This document shows positions 21,638 through 35,497 of a DNA stretch of 64,000 nt, piece by piece. A program made the translations under genes and the position numbers. Origin of the DNA: Helichrysum umbraculigerum (taxonomy: Eukaryota; Streptophyta; Magnoliopsida; Asterales; Asteraceae); NCBI GenBank assembly GCA_949592205.1, contig CATIUR010000004.1, positions 93,642,337 through 93,706,336 on the forward strand, given 5' to 3'. Below the pieces are notes generated by a model. It saw only the letters and a program-made list of their open reading frames with translations. It searched no databases and was not told where the DNA came from. Position 1 is the first letter of the stretch; every line of letters begins with the position of its first letter.

Positions 21638-22712
21638 TGTCTGACTTTAAAACTATATATTTCAATTCAAAAACACATACACACATTTTCTCTGGGTTTC
21701 ACATTCCCACCGTTAGTACGATTCAAAAAGTTATAACTTAAACTTATCTTAAGTTGTGTGCAAATTGATACACACATTGTCTCTACTTTTCTTAAGTTGT
21801 GTGCAAATTGATAGTGGACATTTAATTCAAAAACACACATTGTCTCTACTTTTCTCAAGTTGTGTGGAAATTGATAGTGGACGTTTAATTTGGGAGGAAT
21901 GAAGTATAACTTAAACTTATCGTCTTCAATGCCCCCATCAAATAATTCTTTGGGTAAAGTTAATTAATTAAAATATTTTCTATCAGAGGTTTTCTATGAG
22001 TGGGGCCAGATTAATTTTTTGTTGGACCTTTTAAATCGGCTTTCAGAAAGTTATACAAATGGCTTGAAATGAGTGGGCTCCGTGACCCCACACTTGATAA
22101 TTGTTACAATTATTGGAGGGTGCTTTGGTTTTGCTCATATACAAAATAATTATTACAGTAGTAGTAATGATAATGATTAAGAAGATAAGAAGAATGGTTT
22201 TGGCCGTCTATTTGTAGTGACATTCACACCCACTTACGCTTTACGCCGTGACTAATTCTTTTCCGCTTCTTTACATTTTTCATATATATATAATTATATA
22301 ATTTGCTTAATTACAGAATCTAAATTCGTTTCTTTAATCACCAAGAAAAGAAAAAGAGAAGAGAAAGCAGTAACACGTACAGGTATTCTCAATTTCTGCA
22401 TTGATTCACCATATTACATTCTTCTTGATTTTTAATACCGTATGTTTTATATATATACATATTGCTTATTTGTTTGGACCATCGCTGCAAGAAAGAAAAA
22501 AAAAACTTGGGTTTGTTGGTCTATTATGTATGCATGTATTTGGAAAAACACAATCAAATGATGAAAAGAAATCAAGCCTCTCGAGTTAATATTTTTGAAG
22601 AGAAAGTTTCAAGTAGGATCAGTTTTTACCGTACTAACGGTGGGAATGTGAAACCCAGAGAAAATGTGTGTATGTGTTTTTGAATTGAAATATATAGTTT
22701 TAAAGTCAGACA
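21638..22712. repeat. Perfect 83-bp inverted repeat around a 0.9-kb interior
   Basis: Bases 21638-21720 are the exact reverse complement of 22630-22712, with no mismatch seen. The interior starts with two to three copies of a ~64-bp tandem unit (about 21740-21890, motif TTGTGTGCAAATTGATA). Near 22320-22382 it holds a purine-rich stretch ending ACAG|GTATTC that looks like a 5' untranslated exon with a donor site. No transposase and no matching target duplication were found. Confidence 0.7.
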
Positions 22713-23153
22713 TGAAGGTTCAATCACAGTAAGTCAAGGATTGGATCTTGATCATGATTCGACCTGATCTATTCCATTCGATTTATATATATATATATAT
22801 GACCAATCAAATAAGCTATCCGATCCATCTAATGGATCAATTAATACACAAAGTCGTAACTGCTGATATATTCAAATTTAAGATGGAACAAGATCGAGTA
22901 GCATGGCTACACTCAGAATATCACAGTATTAATTAATTTTGATTTTGTTAATGCCATTTTTGGATGGTGTTGATTTAGTATATCAGTATATTCAATTCAA
23001 TTGTTTTCATCGAATCTATATATCTTTATGATAAAAAAGATATCCAATTTCATACATACAGGATGATTGAATTTTATGATAAAAGACTTGGGTGAAAAGT
23101 ATACGGTGATGAATGGTACGTGGATGGAAAAATATTTTAGATCTAGATAATAC

Positions 23154-23191
<38 letters not shown>

Positions 23192-23769
23192 GGGGTCTCT
23201 AATAATGGGGAACATTTATGAGGGGAAGGGGTCTCTAATAGTGCAAGTGAGGGAAATGTCGAATTCATTGTTATTGCTTAGATTCATCGCATAATGGAAA
23301 ACTGCATTTTAACAACCCTACATTTTACATATATAAAATTTGACAACATTATAACAACATTGCATTTTACACCTAGATATTTGATCTTAAAATGCACTCA
23401 TTTTCTCATTTAAGGTATTCTCCGTTGATCGTTTAATATACAAAACTTATAATAATAAATATCCGTAATAATAATACCAAAGTGAATATGGTGTTGTAAA
23501 TCACCTGATCACCTCATGTTACAAATATCTGAAAACCACATCAGTTTAGTTACACACTATTAAATAACACTAATGGTAACTGATTATATTTATATCATAT
23601 AATATACACAACTAATTTATCGTTTCTAGGGTTTTTTCCTCACCCGTTTCACTTTATATGTATATATACTAGAGATTTTCTGGCTATGCACAGCCCATGA
23701 AGATCAATATTTTATTTAATTATAAAAATATGACCTTTTAGAAGTGTAATTTTACTTATATAAATGATA
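22713..23769. other. Intergenic DNA with an (AAT)n microsatellite
   Basis: No gene. A trinucleotide run of AAT/ATA occupies about 23152-23190, and an AT dinucleotide run lies at about 22784-22800. The apparent Leu-rich frame at 22997-23215 is the microsatellite read backwards. Confidence 0.5.
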
Positions 23770-24039
23770 CTTCCTCCGTCTTAAAATTATTGTTATCCGA
23801 CAAAAAACATGCAGTTTAATAAAACATAATCATTACTGCTTTTTTTCTTACTTTTTGTAGAATGACAGTTTTACCCTGATTTAATTAATTACTGCTTTGT
23901 AAAAAGTGTGTAATTATAATTTTAATTAAGGGTAATAAGATAATCACGATAAAACTTCACTATCTATTGTTGGAAGTGGACAACTAATTTGGGATGTCCG
24001 AAAATAGAAAGGTAGACTATAATATTGGGACGGAGGGAG
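23770..24039. mobile_element. Stowaway MITE
   Basis: Ends CTTCCTCCGTC and GACGGAGGGAG-type, flanked by TA at 23768-23769 and 24040-24041. 270 bp, non-coding. Confidence 0.8.
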
Positions 24040-24335
24040 TATCAAGTAAAATCAATAAAATAATTCTTTTTTAACCTTACAGGATACATATGGTAGTAGT
24101 ACTCTTTGAGGAATTAAGAACGAATTGTGTAAAGTTTGAGGGACATTATTGAAGATTGAGAAACTGCCACTTATCCTTGTTTCCTACAATTTTCTTTTTG
24201 ACCTCTTTTAATTAATAAAACATGTAATAAAACTGGTTTATAATAGTTTTCAAATCTCTATGTATGATAATCGTGTCAGCTAAACATGTAATTGATATAA
24301 CAACAAATATAACTAACCTATTTGTTTATGATATA

Positions 24336-24574
24336 CTCACTCCGTCCCAAAATAAGTTTTAGCAATAAGTTTTCATAGAGTTTAAGAAATTAAATTGTCT
24401 GATAGTGAATATGACACTTTTACCCATACTTTTTGCACAAACTCTCAAGTATATTTTTAAAGAAAAGTATATTGATGGTTAAATAGTAAAGTTAATATGT
24501 CATTTTTGAAAATGAACACTTATTTTGAGACAAACTAAAATAGAAAGGTGAACATTTATTTAAGACGGAAAGAG
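24336..24574. mobile_element. Stowaway-like MITE
   Basis: Left end CTCACTCCGTCCC and a decayed right end GACGGAAAGAG, flanked by TA (24334-24335 and 24575-24576). Internal AAGTTTT and complementary AAAATG motifs near the ends extend the inverted repeat. Confidence 0.75.
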
Positions 24575-24576
24575 TA

Positions 24577-25448
24577 AATAAGATACACGCGTTATTATAA
24601 CATGATGAATGTGAGAATGTATATTGCCTATAATGAAAAACTTAAATATCTAAAAAGATGATTTTAATCACTTAAGTGTGTCATTTATATGATAGAGCAA
24701 GTTAAAAATATCATTAAGCAAAATTATAAATTATATAAAAACTCAAAGTAAGCTAGATTACTAAATATATTTCTCATGAAAATATTTTTTTGTTGGAATA
24801 AATTATTGATAGGGTGAAGGTGATATATAAAAACCAAAAGATGGTAAAAACAAAATGAATAAAAAACACTGAGGAAAGATTAAAAAAAAGTCAGCAAATA
24901 TGTTTTGGGAATAAAAATAAGAAAGTGTAAGCACGTTGGATCGAACCCGCGACGTTCCACTTAAAGGGGATACGTCAACGAATACTCCAAGACATAATTA
25001 TTGTTTTAGTTTTTGCATTAGATAGTATTTATTCTTTAAAACATGTTTTGTTTGGGCCAATGAAAGAGATTCGGTCGCCGTTGCTCACGTAGACATGTAG
25101 TTGTTCTACGAATGAAAACGTGACAGATGGCATTTAGGGAGTCTACTACAGTAAATATGTCACCCTTTCTATATGTAGGAAGATGTATGACATTTTTTCA
25201 ATTAATCTATACACCTTATCAATTTTATTTATCAAATTTTTTTTGTACCTTAACTTTAAAGATTGGAAATGATGAAACTACCTTTATCTAGAATGAAAAC
25301 GACAAAACTACCTATAACTAAATTCGATAACATGTATAAATTTAGAAATGACTAATAATAATATCTAAATATGATCCACAAATAAATATATATAATAACT
25401 ATGGAAATACTTGACAATCAATGAGTAAGTAAATAGATAATTAGACAC

Positions 25449-25480
<32 letters not shown>

Positions 25481-25965
25481 CCTTATACACATAATATTGT
25501 TAAAAATAAATTTTAGCCGACACAATTAACAATTTGATCGTCATCGACACCCGCTACTATGCGCGGGTAACTGATAGTGTTAAATAATATTGCTCGAAGG
25601 GCTGGGAAAAAAATTACAGAAAGCAAACCCTTTTTAATTAGTGCTTCAAATCAGTAGTAATAAATCACGTGAAAACGTTGATAAAACGTTGGTTTTTAAT
25701 TTTGTTTCAATAGAATTTTCATTACTTGCAATTAGTTAATTAGTTTTATATCATATTTCTATCCCATGTATTGCGTGAGTTCTATTAATTTGACGATTGA
25801 CGAGCCTAGAATTTATTATATTTATATATATATTAATAACCATATATCGTTTTTAAAATGTATTATAGTGAAAAAGAAATACTACCGTAAAGTAATGAAT
25901 AACGGAGTTATATTATTTTAGTATTAATTATTTTATTTTTTTGTATATACCCGCAGGTCTGTGCA
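24577..25965. other. Upstream region of the NLR gene
   Basis: AT-rich. A box-B-like motif in reverse (24938-24953, complement contains GGGTTCGATCC) hints at a SINE relic. A (TA)n run spans about 25455-25480. A hairpin ACCCGC...GCGGGT near 25548-25568 could be a decayed Helitron end. Just before the start codon, TTTTTGTATATACCCGCAG (AG at 25955-25956) is a good splice acceptor, so the NLR probably has an intron in its 5' untranslated region. No TATA box can be assigned confidently. Confidence 0.4.
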
Positions 25966-28900
25966 ATGGAGTTTGTAGCTCCGGTTGTTGATTCTGTCGT
26001 CAAATTTTTGATGGTAACGATTGCGAAACATGTGGGTTTCTTTGTTTGTTCCAAAAAGAATGTTAAAGCAATGGAGTCCAAAAGGAAGGAACTGAACGAG
26101 ACAGCACAAGATATGCGGAGCAAAAAGGACGTAGCTTATGCAAACCATAAATTTGTATCTGATCATGTGTCTCCATGGTTGGAAGATGTCAACAAGTTGA
26201 ACGAAGATGCAGAAATTATTCAACCAGCTGGAATTCGATGCTTCAATGTGGCAAAGAGATACAAAGCAGGAAAGAAATCTTTTGATATTCTCAAGAACAT
26301 AAATGATCTCAAAACACGGGCATCTGAAATCGAGTGGACTGAGGAACTCATACCACTTGGTATGGTTGTTAGCTCTACTTCTACATTGCAATCCACCTCT
26401 GTGACAATCAATCATGATGGAACGAAGACCTGGCGGTTCGAGTCCAGAAAATTATTATTCAAGAATGCATTGGAATTTCTTGGGTCAAATGATGAGACAC
26501 AAAAGATGATGGCTCTATGTGGGATGGGCGGTGTGGGGAAGACCACAATGATGGAACAACTAAGGAAGGCTGTGGAGGAATCCGAAATGTTCGATTGGAT
26601 TGTGAAGGTGGTTATTGGGGAAAACACAGACCCAATTGCATTCCAACAAGCTATTGCAGAGAAAATGGGTGAAGCTCTTACTGAAACAACTAAAGATGCA
26701 AGGGCTGAGCGTCTCAGTAAAAAATTTGCAGGGATGTCACAAGATGGAAAAAAGAAAATTTTGGTAATAATAGATGATCTATGGAATGAGCTTGATCTCG
26801 AAGATGTTGGACTAACGAGTCCTTTTCCAATGGGACTGAAGCTGTTGTTCACATCTCGATCTGAAGACGTTTGCTCTCGGATGGGTGTTAACTCCGATTC
26901 GATTTTTAGAGTAGGCATGCTAAATGATAAAGAAGCAAAAACTTTGTTTTTCCAAAATGTGGGACTATCTGTTTCAGATGGTAGTGATCCTGAGCTCCAA
27001 AAGATAGGAGAAGCTATTGTGAAGAAGTGTTGTGGTTTGCCGATTGCTATAGTAACCATTGCCAAAAGTTTGAAAGGTCGCATAAAGGAGAGATGGCAAG
27101 CTGTGCGTTCCAGGTTAGAGCATGATGACCTTAAAGACATTAATAGTATTGTAAAGAAAATTTTTGAGGTAAACTACGAAAATCTCGAAGAGGCTGTGGA
27201 CAGAGCAATGTTTCTTCTCAGTGGATTATTTCCAGATGATTTTGATATTCCTACCGAGGACTTGTTGAGGTACGGATGGGGATTGGGTTTTTTTAAAAAT
27301 GTCAAAACTTTAGCAATAGCAAGACGCGATATGAGGAACTGTGTTGACAATCTTTTACGAGCAAACTTGTGGAGTAAAAGTGATCGCATAGGATGTGTCA
27401 GAATGCATGATCTCGTGCGTGCTTTTGCTCTAAGTAATTTTTCAAAAGTCAAACAAGGTTCTATTGCCAACCATGAAAACATGTCAGAATATGCAAATGA
27501 GTCTTTTGAAAGAATTTTATTAAATTACAAAGGTATGTCTGAGTTTCCAACAGGATTTAATTACCCAAACCTCTCTGTTCTGCTGTTAATTGGTGGGTAT
27601 TCTGACGAGCATCTCAAGTTTCCGCAAGATTTTTACGCTAAAATGGAAAAACTTGAGGTTGCATCTTATGAGGGTATACACGCTCCGTTGCTTCCGGTAA
27701 CATTTGAAAATGCAACCAAACTCCGAACACTGTGTCTTCGATCATGTCGGTTGATGCATGATTTGTCTTTTCTTGGAAGTCTTAGCAACCTGGAAACACT
27801 AAGCTTTGCTAATTGTAGCGTAAGCAAATTACCATCGACAATAGGGAAGTTGAAAAGGCTTAAGTTACTAGACTTGACAGGATGTGTCAGTCTTCATATT
27901 GATGATGGTGTCTTAGAAAACTTGGTTAGTCTTGAAGAGCTTTATATGAGAGCTTCTCAAGGACAGCCTATTCAGTTCACAGATGCCAACTGTGATGAGC
28001 TGGAGATACTTTCAAGTGGTCTTCATGCATTAGAGTTGGAGTTCTTAGGGAATTCGACCGCACAACCGAAAAATGTATCATTTAAGAAACTTGAAAGGTT
28101 CAGGATATCCATAGGTTGTGCGTTGATAATTGAACAAAATCAACCGTTCTCATTCAAAAACACATTGTATCTTGTCTCTAACTGCAACGAGGTTCTGGAG
28201 TGCAATATTAGTGGGTTATTTGATAAAACAGAGGAGCTTTATTTACAAGCGAATGATATGAACAGTATCGAAGATGTTTCAATGCATCACTCATTTTCCA
28301 ACTTATGCGTCCTCAATGTTCATCATTGTGTAGATTTGACGTACCTCTTCACGATTCCTGTGGCAAATGGTTTGAATAAACTTACTCACCTCACGGTTTC
28401 GAACTGCCCTGTTCTGAAAGCACTGGTTGGTGGTGAGATTAGTGGAGTTGGAGTGATTAGATTTCCAGAGTTAAAGTATATGTCTTTAAGAAGTCTACCG
28501 AAGCTAATAAGTTTGTGTGACAATGTAATAGACTTACCACAAATGATGGAGCTGCAACTTTATTACCTTCCCAACTTTACCAGCATTTTTCCAGACTACA
28601 GTAATACACAGGCAATGCAACCCATCTTGAGAAAAGAGGTACTTACATACATATATATTTATTTTGATGTTGACATTAGAAGTTACAAATGATTTATGAT
28701 TTATTGTATTGAGAATACGCTATTTAAGGATCCGTGAATCATTGTTGTAGGTTGTGATTCCTAATTTGGAGATATTACAAATCCATAAGATGGATAACTT
28801 GAAGCAGATATGGCCGTGTCAGATGACTATTGCAGATCAGAAAAATAACGTTTCCATGGTGAAAGAGATTAGAGTGGAAGGATGTGATAATTTGGTGAAT

Positions 28901-31900
28901 CTTTTTCCAAGCAATCCATTGCCATTACTGAATCATTTAGAAGAGCTTAGAATTGAAAACTGTGGATCCATTGAAGTTGTATTCAACCTGGACTTGGAAC
29001 ATGTGTGTGAAATGGAGGAAAACATTAGCAGGTTAAGACACATTAAAGTATATGACTTAGGAAAGCTAAGAGAGGTGTGGAGGATGAATAAAGGTGTATA
29101 TAACTCTGATATCCTCATTAATTGCTTTAAAGGCGTTAATTCAATAACGATAAGTTTCTGTTACGAATTGAAATATATATTCACACCTACCACAGCCAAT
29201 TTTAATCTGGGAGCACTTACTTCATTCGAGAAGGAGTTTTCTTATAGATTCTTCGACACAATTCAAGAGGTATGCCATTTCATATCATCTTATCTATATG
29301 GCTTTCAATTTTTCTTTATTAACTTAGTTATTATTAATTAATAATATTATTAACTAAAACCAAAAAAAAAAAATTGCACCTTGACTTTTAATGATTAAAA
29401 TATCACAAATGATTTTTCTTTTGATTTTTAGTTCAATCTAAATAGTTGGTGCTTAAATGATACTCGTATGTAACATACATCGAGTCAATTAAAAAAATTT
29501 CGGTGTATGGAACTAATTGTATAGAATTTGAAACAACTAATATTTGAAATGGTTTTTTCCAGACAAAAGCATGTCTTTTGGCCATAGTATAAACGCTATC
29601 GTTAACAATTATTATAAAAAGTAATACTCTCTATGTCCCGGTGAAAATGTTCACTCTCAATATGTACATAGTTTTAGAAATCTCCACTAAGTACACTTAT
29701 CACCAATTAGGCAATTACATAACATCTATACCCACTAAATTTTCTTTTAATTGGTTGTTAGATAAAAGTGAACTCTTATTTAGGACAATTCAAGATAGTA
29801 ATTAAAACATTTGAAGTGGGATCGAGCGACTATATGTACAATTTGTTTACTACCATTAGTGACAAAGAGAAATGAAAAATATCTTAAATTTTATATAGGA
29901 AACATGATTATGACATCCTCAATTTAATTAAATTTAATTAATCAATTAAATCCCTCTATTTTAGTTAAATTAACATTACGATATTTATTTTAATTAAACA
30001 ATCATCACCCCCATGTGTATACACGGGTTTAAGATCTATTTATATATACGAAACATCTTTAAGATGTCATCAATTTAATTAAATTTTAATTTGTCAAATT
30101 AAATCCTTTAATTTTAATAAATTATAAAATAAGAACCCAAACTTATTAAAAAGAATTTTTTTTAATCAACTACTCACTTGTATATTAAAAGAAATTTAAT
30201 TCACATTATCCAAATCGATCTCCAATGTTATGTTATTAATTCATCGAGCATAAATAAAATTACATGAAAAGGTTAATATAAAGTTAAATTAATTAATTTT
30301 TTTCACTCACGTTATAACTTATATAAATCCATTACATAAAATAATATTATCATGAATCCAACTAAATGTTTAATATTCATATTAACTTACACACTTTATT
30401 ATTAGAAACAAGATATTTAATACAAAATTTCATATTAAGAATCAACGCCCCGTGTGTATACACGGTTTAAGGTATAGTATAGAAATAAAATGAACGAGCC
30501 TAAATGGATGTTCACGAACATGATTGAAAGAGAAAAAAAAAAAATTCACAAACATCATAATTAAAACAACAATACGTAAACTAATAAACACGTAGATAGA
30601 ACTATAGAATTAAAATGAAAATGTTTACATAAACTTTATTTTAGTTGTCACATTAATTTACTTCAAAAAAAATTATTTGATTTAAGAAACAATACTTGGA
30701 ACCTAAAAATAGGTTTCAGAATAGAAATGAGAGAAAATCATTATTATTATTATTCAATAATTATAATAAATAATTAAAAAATATATAAAAGACGTAGAGA
30801 AATAAAACAAATGTATACTTACAATTAATGTTGGGATATATGCAGAGTGATGATATATCAGAGGAGATCGATGATATAATTCCTAATTTCACAGTCACAT
30901 CTCAACTTCTGCACACCACTCATCACCTCCAAACTCTTGACTTAATTTATGATAAACAAGTGGAGGTAGTGTTTGATATGGACAGTCCAAGTAGTAGTAG
31001 CCAATTCTCAACAAATCGGGGTAGTCAACAACCACTACTGCTACTTCCCTGGCTCGAGACTCTGAATTTAGATTCTTTGGAGGATATGAGTCATGTGTGG
31101 AACTGTAATAATTGGAATAAATTCTTAATTCCTCAGCAACCACCTTCCACATTTCCATTCCGCAACCTGTCAAACATAACCTTGTGTTCTTGTCACAAAA
31201 TAAAGTACTTGTTGTCACCTCTTATGGGGAAATTTCTCTCCAACTTAAAAGATGTCACAATAAAGAGTTGCAATGGTATTGAAGAAGTTATTTCGAGCAG
31301 AGATGATGAAAAAGCTACATCCAAGTTATTCACCTCTTCCTATACAATTATCACATTATTTCCTCATTTGGAGACTCTCCAGCTTAATCGTTTGAAATGT
31401 CTACAACGAATTGATGGTGGCGATACGAGTACATCCATACATGATCAGTTCCAGGTATGCTTTCCATTCTAATTAAGTACATCGTTTCCGATTCAGTTAG
31501 TCGCTTTCTGTGCCATATCCTATGTATATTGAATAACATTTCAAATGGAAAGTCTTTCTGATATCAACATACAATATAAGTAAAAGGATTTACGAACCGA
31601 TTCTTTGACCAATAATGCTTATTCGTAATAAACTGTTACATCACAACCAAGTCTTTAGGAGAAATAAAAATCAAACCACATGCACACATTATATTACCTA
31701 AAAATAAAAATTGATTGGTGATTCATTGCAGAGTATAAAAATTGAAAGTGAAACGATCAACAACATTACTGAACTTGATGATGAAGGAAGTGCAAGCGGT
31801 GGTACTACAATAACGAGTCCAATGCTAAAAAGTGTTACCGTTGTTCCTCAACTGTCCAACCTAAAAGTTGTGTATATCTATAAGTGTGACCTTCTGCTAC

Positions 31901-34090
31901 ATGTTTTTACATTCTCGTCTCTTGAAAGCCTCAAGAAACTGAAAACATTGAAAGTACACAACTGCCCTACAACACAAGTGATTGTGAAAGAAGAACGTGG
32001 AGAGCAAACAACGACATCATCAAAAGTTGTTGACATTCCTCATCTAGAGACCCTAGAACTTCAAGATCTATCAAATCTGGAGGGTTTCTTCTTGGGGAAG
32101 AATCATGAATTCCGATGGCCCTTACTGGCTAATGTTATGATCAGTCATTGCCCCAAAATGTTTGCTTTTACATATGGCCAGTCAAAAACTCCAAAGCTCA
32201 AGTACATATGCACAGAATTTGGCATACATAGTCTTGAATGTGGCCTCAAATTTCTTGGGAACATCAATCAGCATGATCAGGTACGTGTTTTGTTAATCCT
32301 AAATTTTTCATTTGTTTCAGAATCGTTGATATTTGTTAGGGATATGAATATCAGCACAATTAATAACATTACCAATTGCGTAACAAAGTAACATTCTCAT
32401 GGAAAAACTAAATTACAAGCCACATTAAATTAAATAAATATAATATAAGAGAGTAAAGCCAAACTACAAAGTGAAATGAATAAATAATTATTTTAACTTC
32501 TATTTCAATTTCTTTTGCAAAACGAAAAAAATAAATGTTTAAATTATTAAAACTGAAATTAACGGATCATATTTTGCTAAATTCAATCATAAAAACTGAA
32601 AAAAGGGTATTAGTGTCTAGAAATTCATTCGACTTGTACCAAATGTGTATTATGTGTACCTAACCTACGTTTGATATATTTAATGCGTCATACTTTACGG
32701 AATATGTGCTTTTAATGTATTTTATTGATATGTCTTAAGGTTACACGTAGCATCAATAGAGGTTAACGCATCATCAAAAGTACTACATAATACAGTAAAA
32801 CGCACTTTTTGAAAAGTTAAATGCATTAAAAGTAGCAAACCTACGTTCGATTCAAACAATAGACATATGGTACAAGTTGAATGCATTTTCAAACAATAAT
32901 CCCATAAAAAAAAATACAACAAATAGAAATATTTAAACTAATACGTGAAAATTGAGGATATTTGCGGTTTGTAGATTTTTTTTCAAACCCCACTGTCATC
33001 CAGGCCCAGTCGGTTTGATATACATTCATTCCACAAAAAACAAAACTTTTAGGATCAAACAAGTTGTATGTTTAGGTTGGGAGAAAATATATATAATTAC
33101 AATCAATAGATCTTTATTTGTAATCGCAGAAAGAAGCAAACAATTTATCATATGTGTCGCACTCATTTTGTAGGGATATTTGAAATATTATATCTAAGAG
33201 ATGCTTTGTGTTATTATTTTTTGACTTTGCAGACCACATTCCAAAGTTCATATCCTACTATTTCAGAAGGGACACTTGCTTGGTCTTTTCATAATTTGAT
33301 AGAATTAACTTCATGCAAACAAGATAAAATGATTATTCCATCCAATGCGTTGCTACAATTGCAAAAGCTTGAAAAGATCCATTTAAATTCTGGATATATG
33401 GTGGAGGAGGTATTTGAAGTAGAAGCATTGGAAAAGACAATAAACGATAGTGGTTGCATTGAATCACAAACTATTGTGGAAATTCCAAACCTAAGAGAGG
33501 TGGACTTGAAGGGCCTATATGATCTCAAGTATTTATGGAAGAGCAACGGGAGGATGGTACTCGAGTTTCCAAAGCTAACAAGTGTTTCTATTAGAGATTG
33601 CCGAAGGTTGGAACATCTTTTTACATGTTCCATGGTTGGTAGTCTAGTGCATCTCCAAGACCTGCATATCATTGACTGTATAATGATAAAGGTAATTGTC
33701 AAGGAAGAAGAAGAAATTTGTGATGCCAAAGTGAATGATATCATTGTATTACCTCGTCTAAAGTCCTTCAAACTAATAAATCTTGAAAGTCTTAAGGGAT
33801 TTTGCCTAGGGAAGGAGGCGTTTTCATGGCCATCTTTGGATACTTTGCAAATGGAGAAATGCCCAGCAATTACGGTATTCACCAAGGGACATATAGATAC
33901 TCCGGAGCTGAAAGAAATAGGAACAAGTTTTGGGATATGTGATGTAAGTGAAGAAGACCTCAACTCCTTTATAAAGACCAAACAAGAAGAGGTACAGACT
34001 TTGTTATTCCATACTTTTAATCGTTCCTTATAATGTCAATTGCATAGCAAATAATTTCTCATAAATTATCTGCAGGGTTATCAATTTTGA
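25966..34090 (+). CDS. CC-NBS-LRR disease-resistance protein, RGC2-type
   Basis: An intracellular immune receptor that would detect pathogen effectors and trigger defence. My exon model is 25966-28638, 28751-29269, 30846-31454, 31732-32280, 33233-33991 and 34076-34090 (stop 34088-34090). All introns are GT-AG and phase 0, giving about 1,707 residues. Exon 1 (891 codons) holds the coiled-coil region (1-150), P-loop GMGGVGKTT (186-194), kinase-2 LVIIDDLW (266-273), RNBS-B-like FTSRS (295-299), GLPIAI (357-362) and MHDL (480-483), then the first LRRs. Exons 2-5 are all LRR; exons 4 and 5 resemble each other. Length and architecture fit RGC2 genes of lettuce. No stop or frameshift is seen in the model, so it looks intact; transcript data would settle the joins. 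The ATG follows a likely 5'-UTR splice acceptor at 25956. Confidence 0.9.
29270..30845 (+). other. Intron 2 of the NLR gene, with transposon relics
   Basis: 1,576 bp, GTATGC...ATGCAG. A decayed Stowaway-like MITE lies near 29623-29790 (TACTCTCTATGTCCC end, AGGAC partner). Two hairpin motifs built on GTGTATACAC (30010-30027 and 30450-30465) sit in a partly duplicated AT-rich segment (compare 29910-29970 with 30063-30124). Nothing coding. Confidence 0.6.
32281..33232 (+). other. Intron 4 of the NLR gene
   Basis: 952 bp, GTACGT...TTTGCAG, AT-rich and without a recognisable inserted element. The frames inside it read through the intron and are not genes. Confidence 0.7.
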
Positions 34091-35497
34091 AACACAGAGA
34101 GCATATGATTTCTTTGCAAGGTTTTATGATGTCATCTCATGATAACTTCTCTTTTTACCTTTTTTTTTTTAAAATTTTTTTACGAATAATGTGAGAAAAT
34201 GACTTATTTTGATTTTATTGTTTGGTTATGATAAACTTGGATCATTTCCAATGTATGGATCAAAACCTCAAATTGAATGTTATGATGTAAAACCGTCTCC
34301 AATAAACACAGCAAGTTTGGTGTATTTTTTCTTCAACATCGAGTTTATTTTTATTTTTACTTTTTTTGAATTTACAACAAATTTGGATGCAACACCAAAC
34401 ATCATACCAATTTTTAATTGCTTTAAGTTACCTATCAAATATTTATATTAAACGTTTAGTATTAAAATTTATTGATTTTTTATAGTGAAAATCAAATATG
34501 GCATTAATAAATTCTAGCTTTCACATAGAATTGATGGAACCTTTAGTTCATATATACATCGGCAGTGTCCTAAATTTTCGTCACCAATATATAAAATGGT
34601 TAGCTGTAAGAAATTGTGTTATACAATCAAACAAACATAGTCATTAGTTAGGGGCTTTTTGTTTGTGGTTATAAAGTCTTAAAAAGTGGTAGTTGTATTA
34701 TTCAATAAGCTAAAGTCTGTTAAGATGTTTTGATAGTTTTCTCTAATTAAGTATTAAGCTAGCTGAAAAACCCAATAATTAGTAATCTATATAATGATAT
34801 ACAATTACTTAAAACTTTTCCCTAGCTATCTATCTATTAGTGTCTTACGTAAATGGATTTCATATGTTTAGTTTACGTAAACAATATTTAATTTTTTTCC
34901 TTTTTGGTTCATGTATTTTATTTTATTTTTTATTCATGACAATTTATTGATTGAAGTTATTATTGTTTCTACAACGTTGTATCAGGAACTTCTTGTAATA
35001 GTTTTCTTTCTTAAGTGGAGTCGTTTGTAACTCAATGTTGTATTCATGCAATTTGTGTCACGCCAAAAAATGGTTAAACACATGTATTCAGATGTTTTCA
35101 CTTTTTATTTATCAAATGATCTTAATATTATGTATTCAGATTTCAGCTGCTAGCTCTTATTATTCAGAACTGGTTTTCAGATTTCAGCTTTCAGTGTTCA
35201 GAAAAGACAAAAGACCCTTACTTTTAATATGCACTTCTAAATATGAAAACATAAGTTTGATTAAATGCAAATCAACCCATATTCATAAACTTATTGAATA
35301 ATGTCGAAACTTAAATTAAAATGTATTAAGATAGATTAAATAGATCTTTGCATCCAAAATACCGGACCAAAGATGTTAAAACATGCGATACAAGTTACAA
35401 CTGCAAAAAGTAACTACCATTTAAAAAAAAATCATTTTTATCAACAATATAAAAATACACATAAATTTATGTTGACAATATTTGTTTTGATGGGTGG
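34091..35497. other. NLR 3' flank, AT-rich, no gene seen
   Basis: No supported gene. A cluster of TTCAG motifs (about 35090-35205) resembles the interior of some plant MITEs; its ends were not identified. The polyadenylation region of the NLR presumably lies within the first few hundred bases. Confidence 0.35.

Noticed and set aside
24930..24960. tRNA-like box B (complement GGGTTCGATCC)
   Set aside because: No acceptor stem, D arm or anticodon arm could be built around it, and no clear box A is present. At most a SINE relic.
25450..25482. (TA)n run upstream of the NLR as a promoter
   Set aside because: It is a long dinucleotide microsatellite about 490 bp from the ATG and cannot be told from simple sequence.
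26412..27140. Long minus-strand frame opposite the NLR NB-ARC region
   Set aside because: Antisense shadow of the NLR exon; no independent start context or domain.
33289..33981. Minus-strand frame opposite NLR exon 5
   Set aside because: Antisense shadow of LRR codons.
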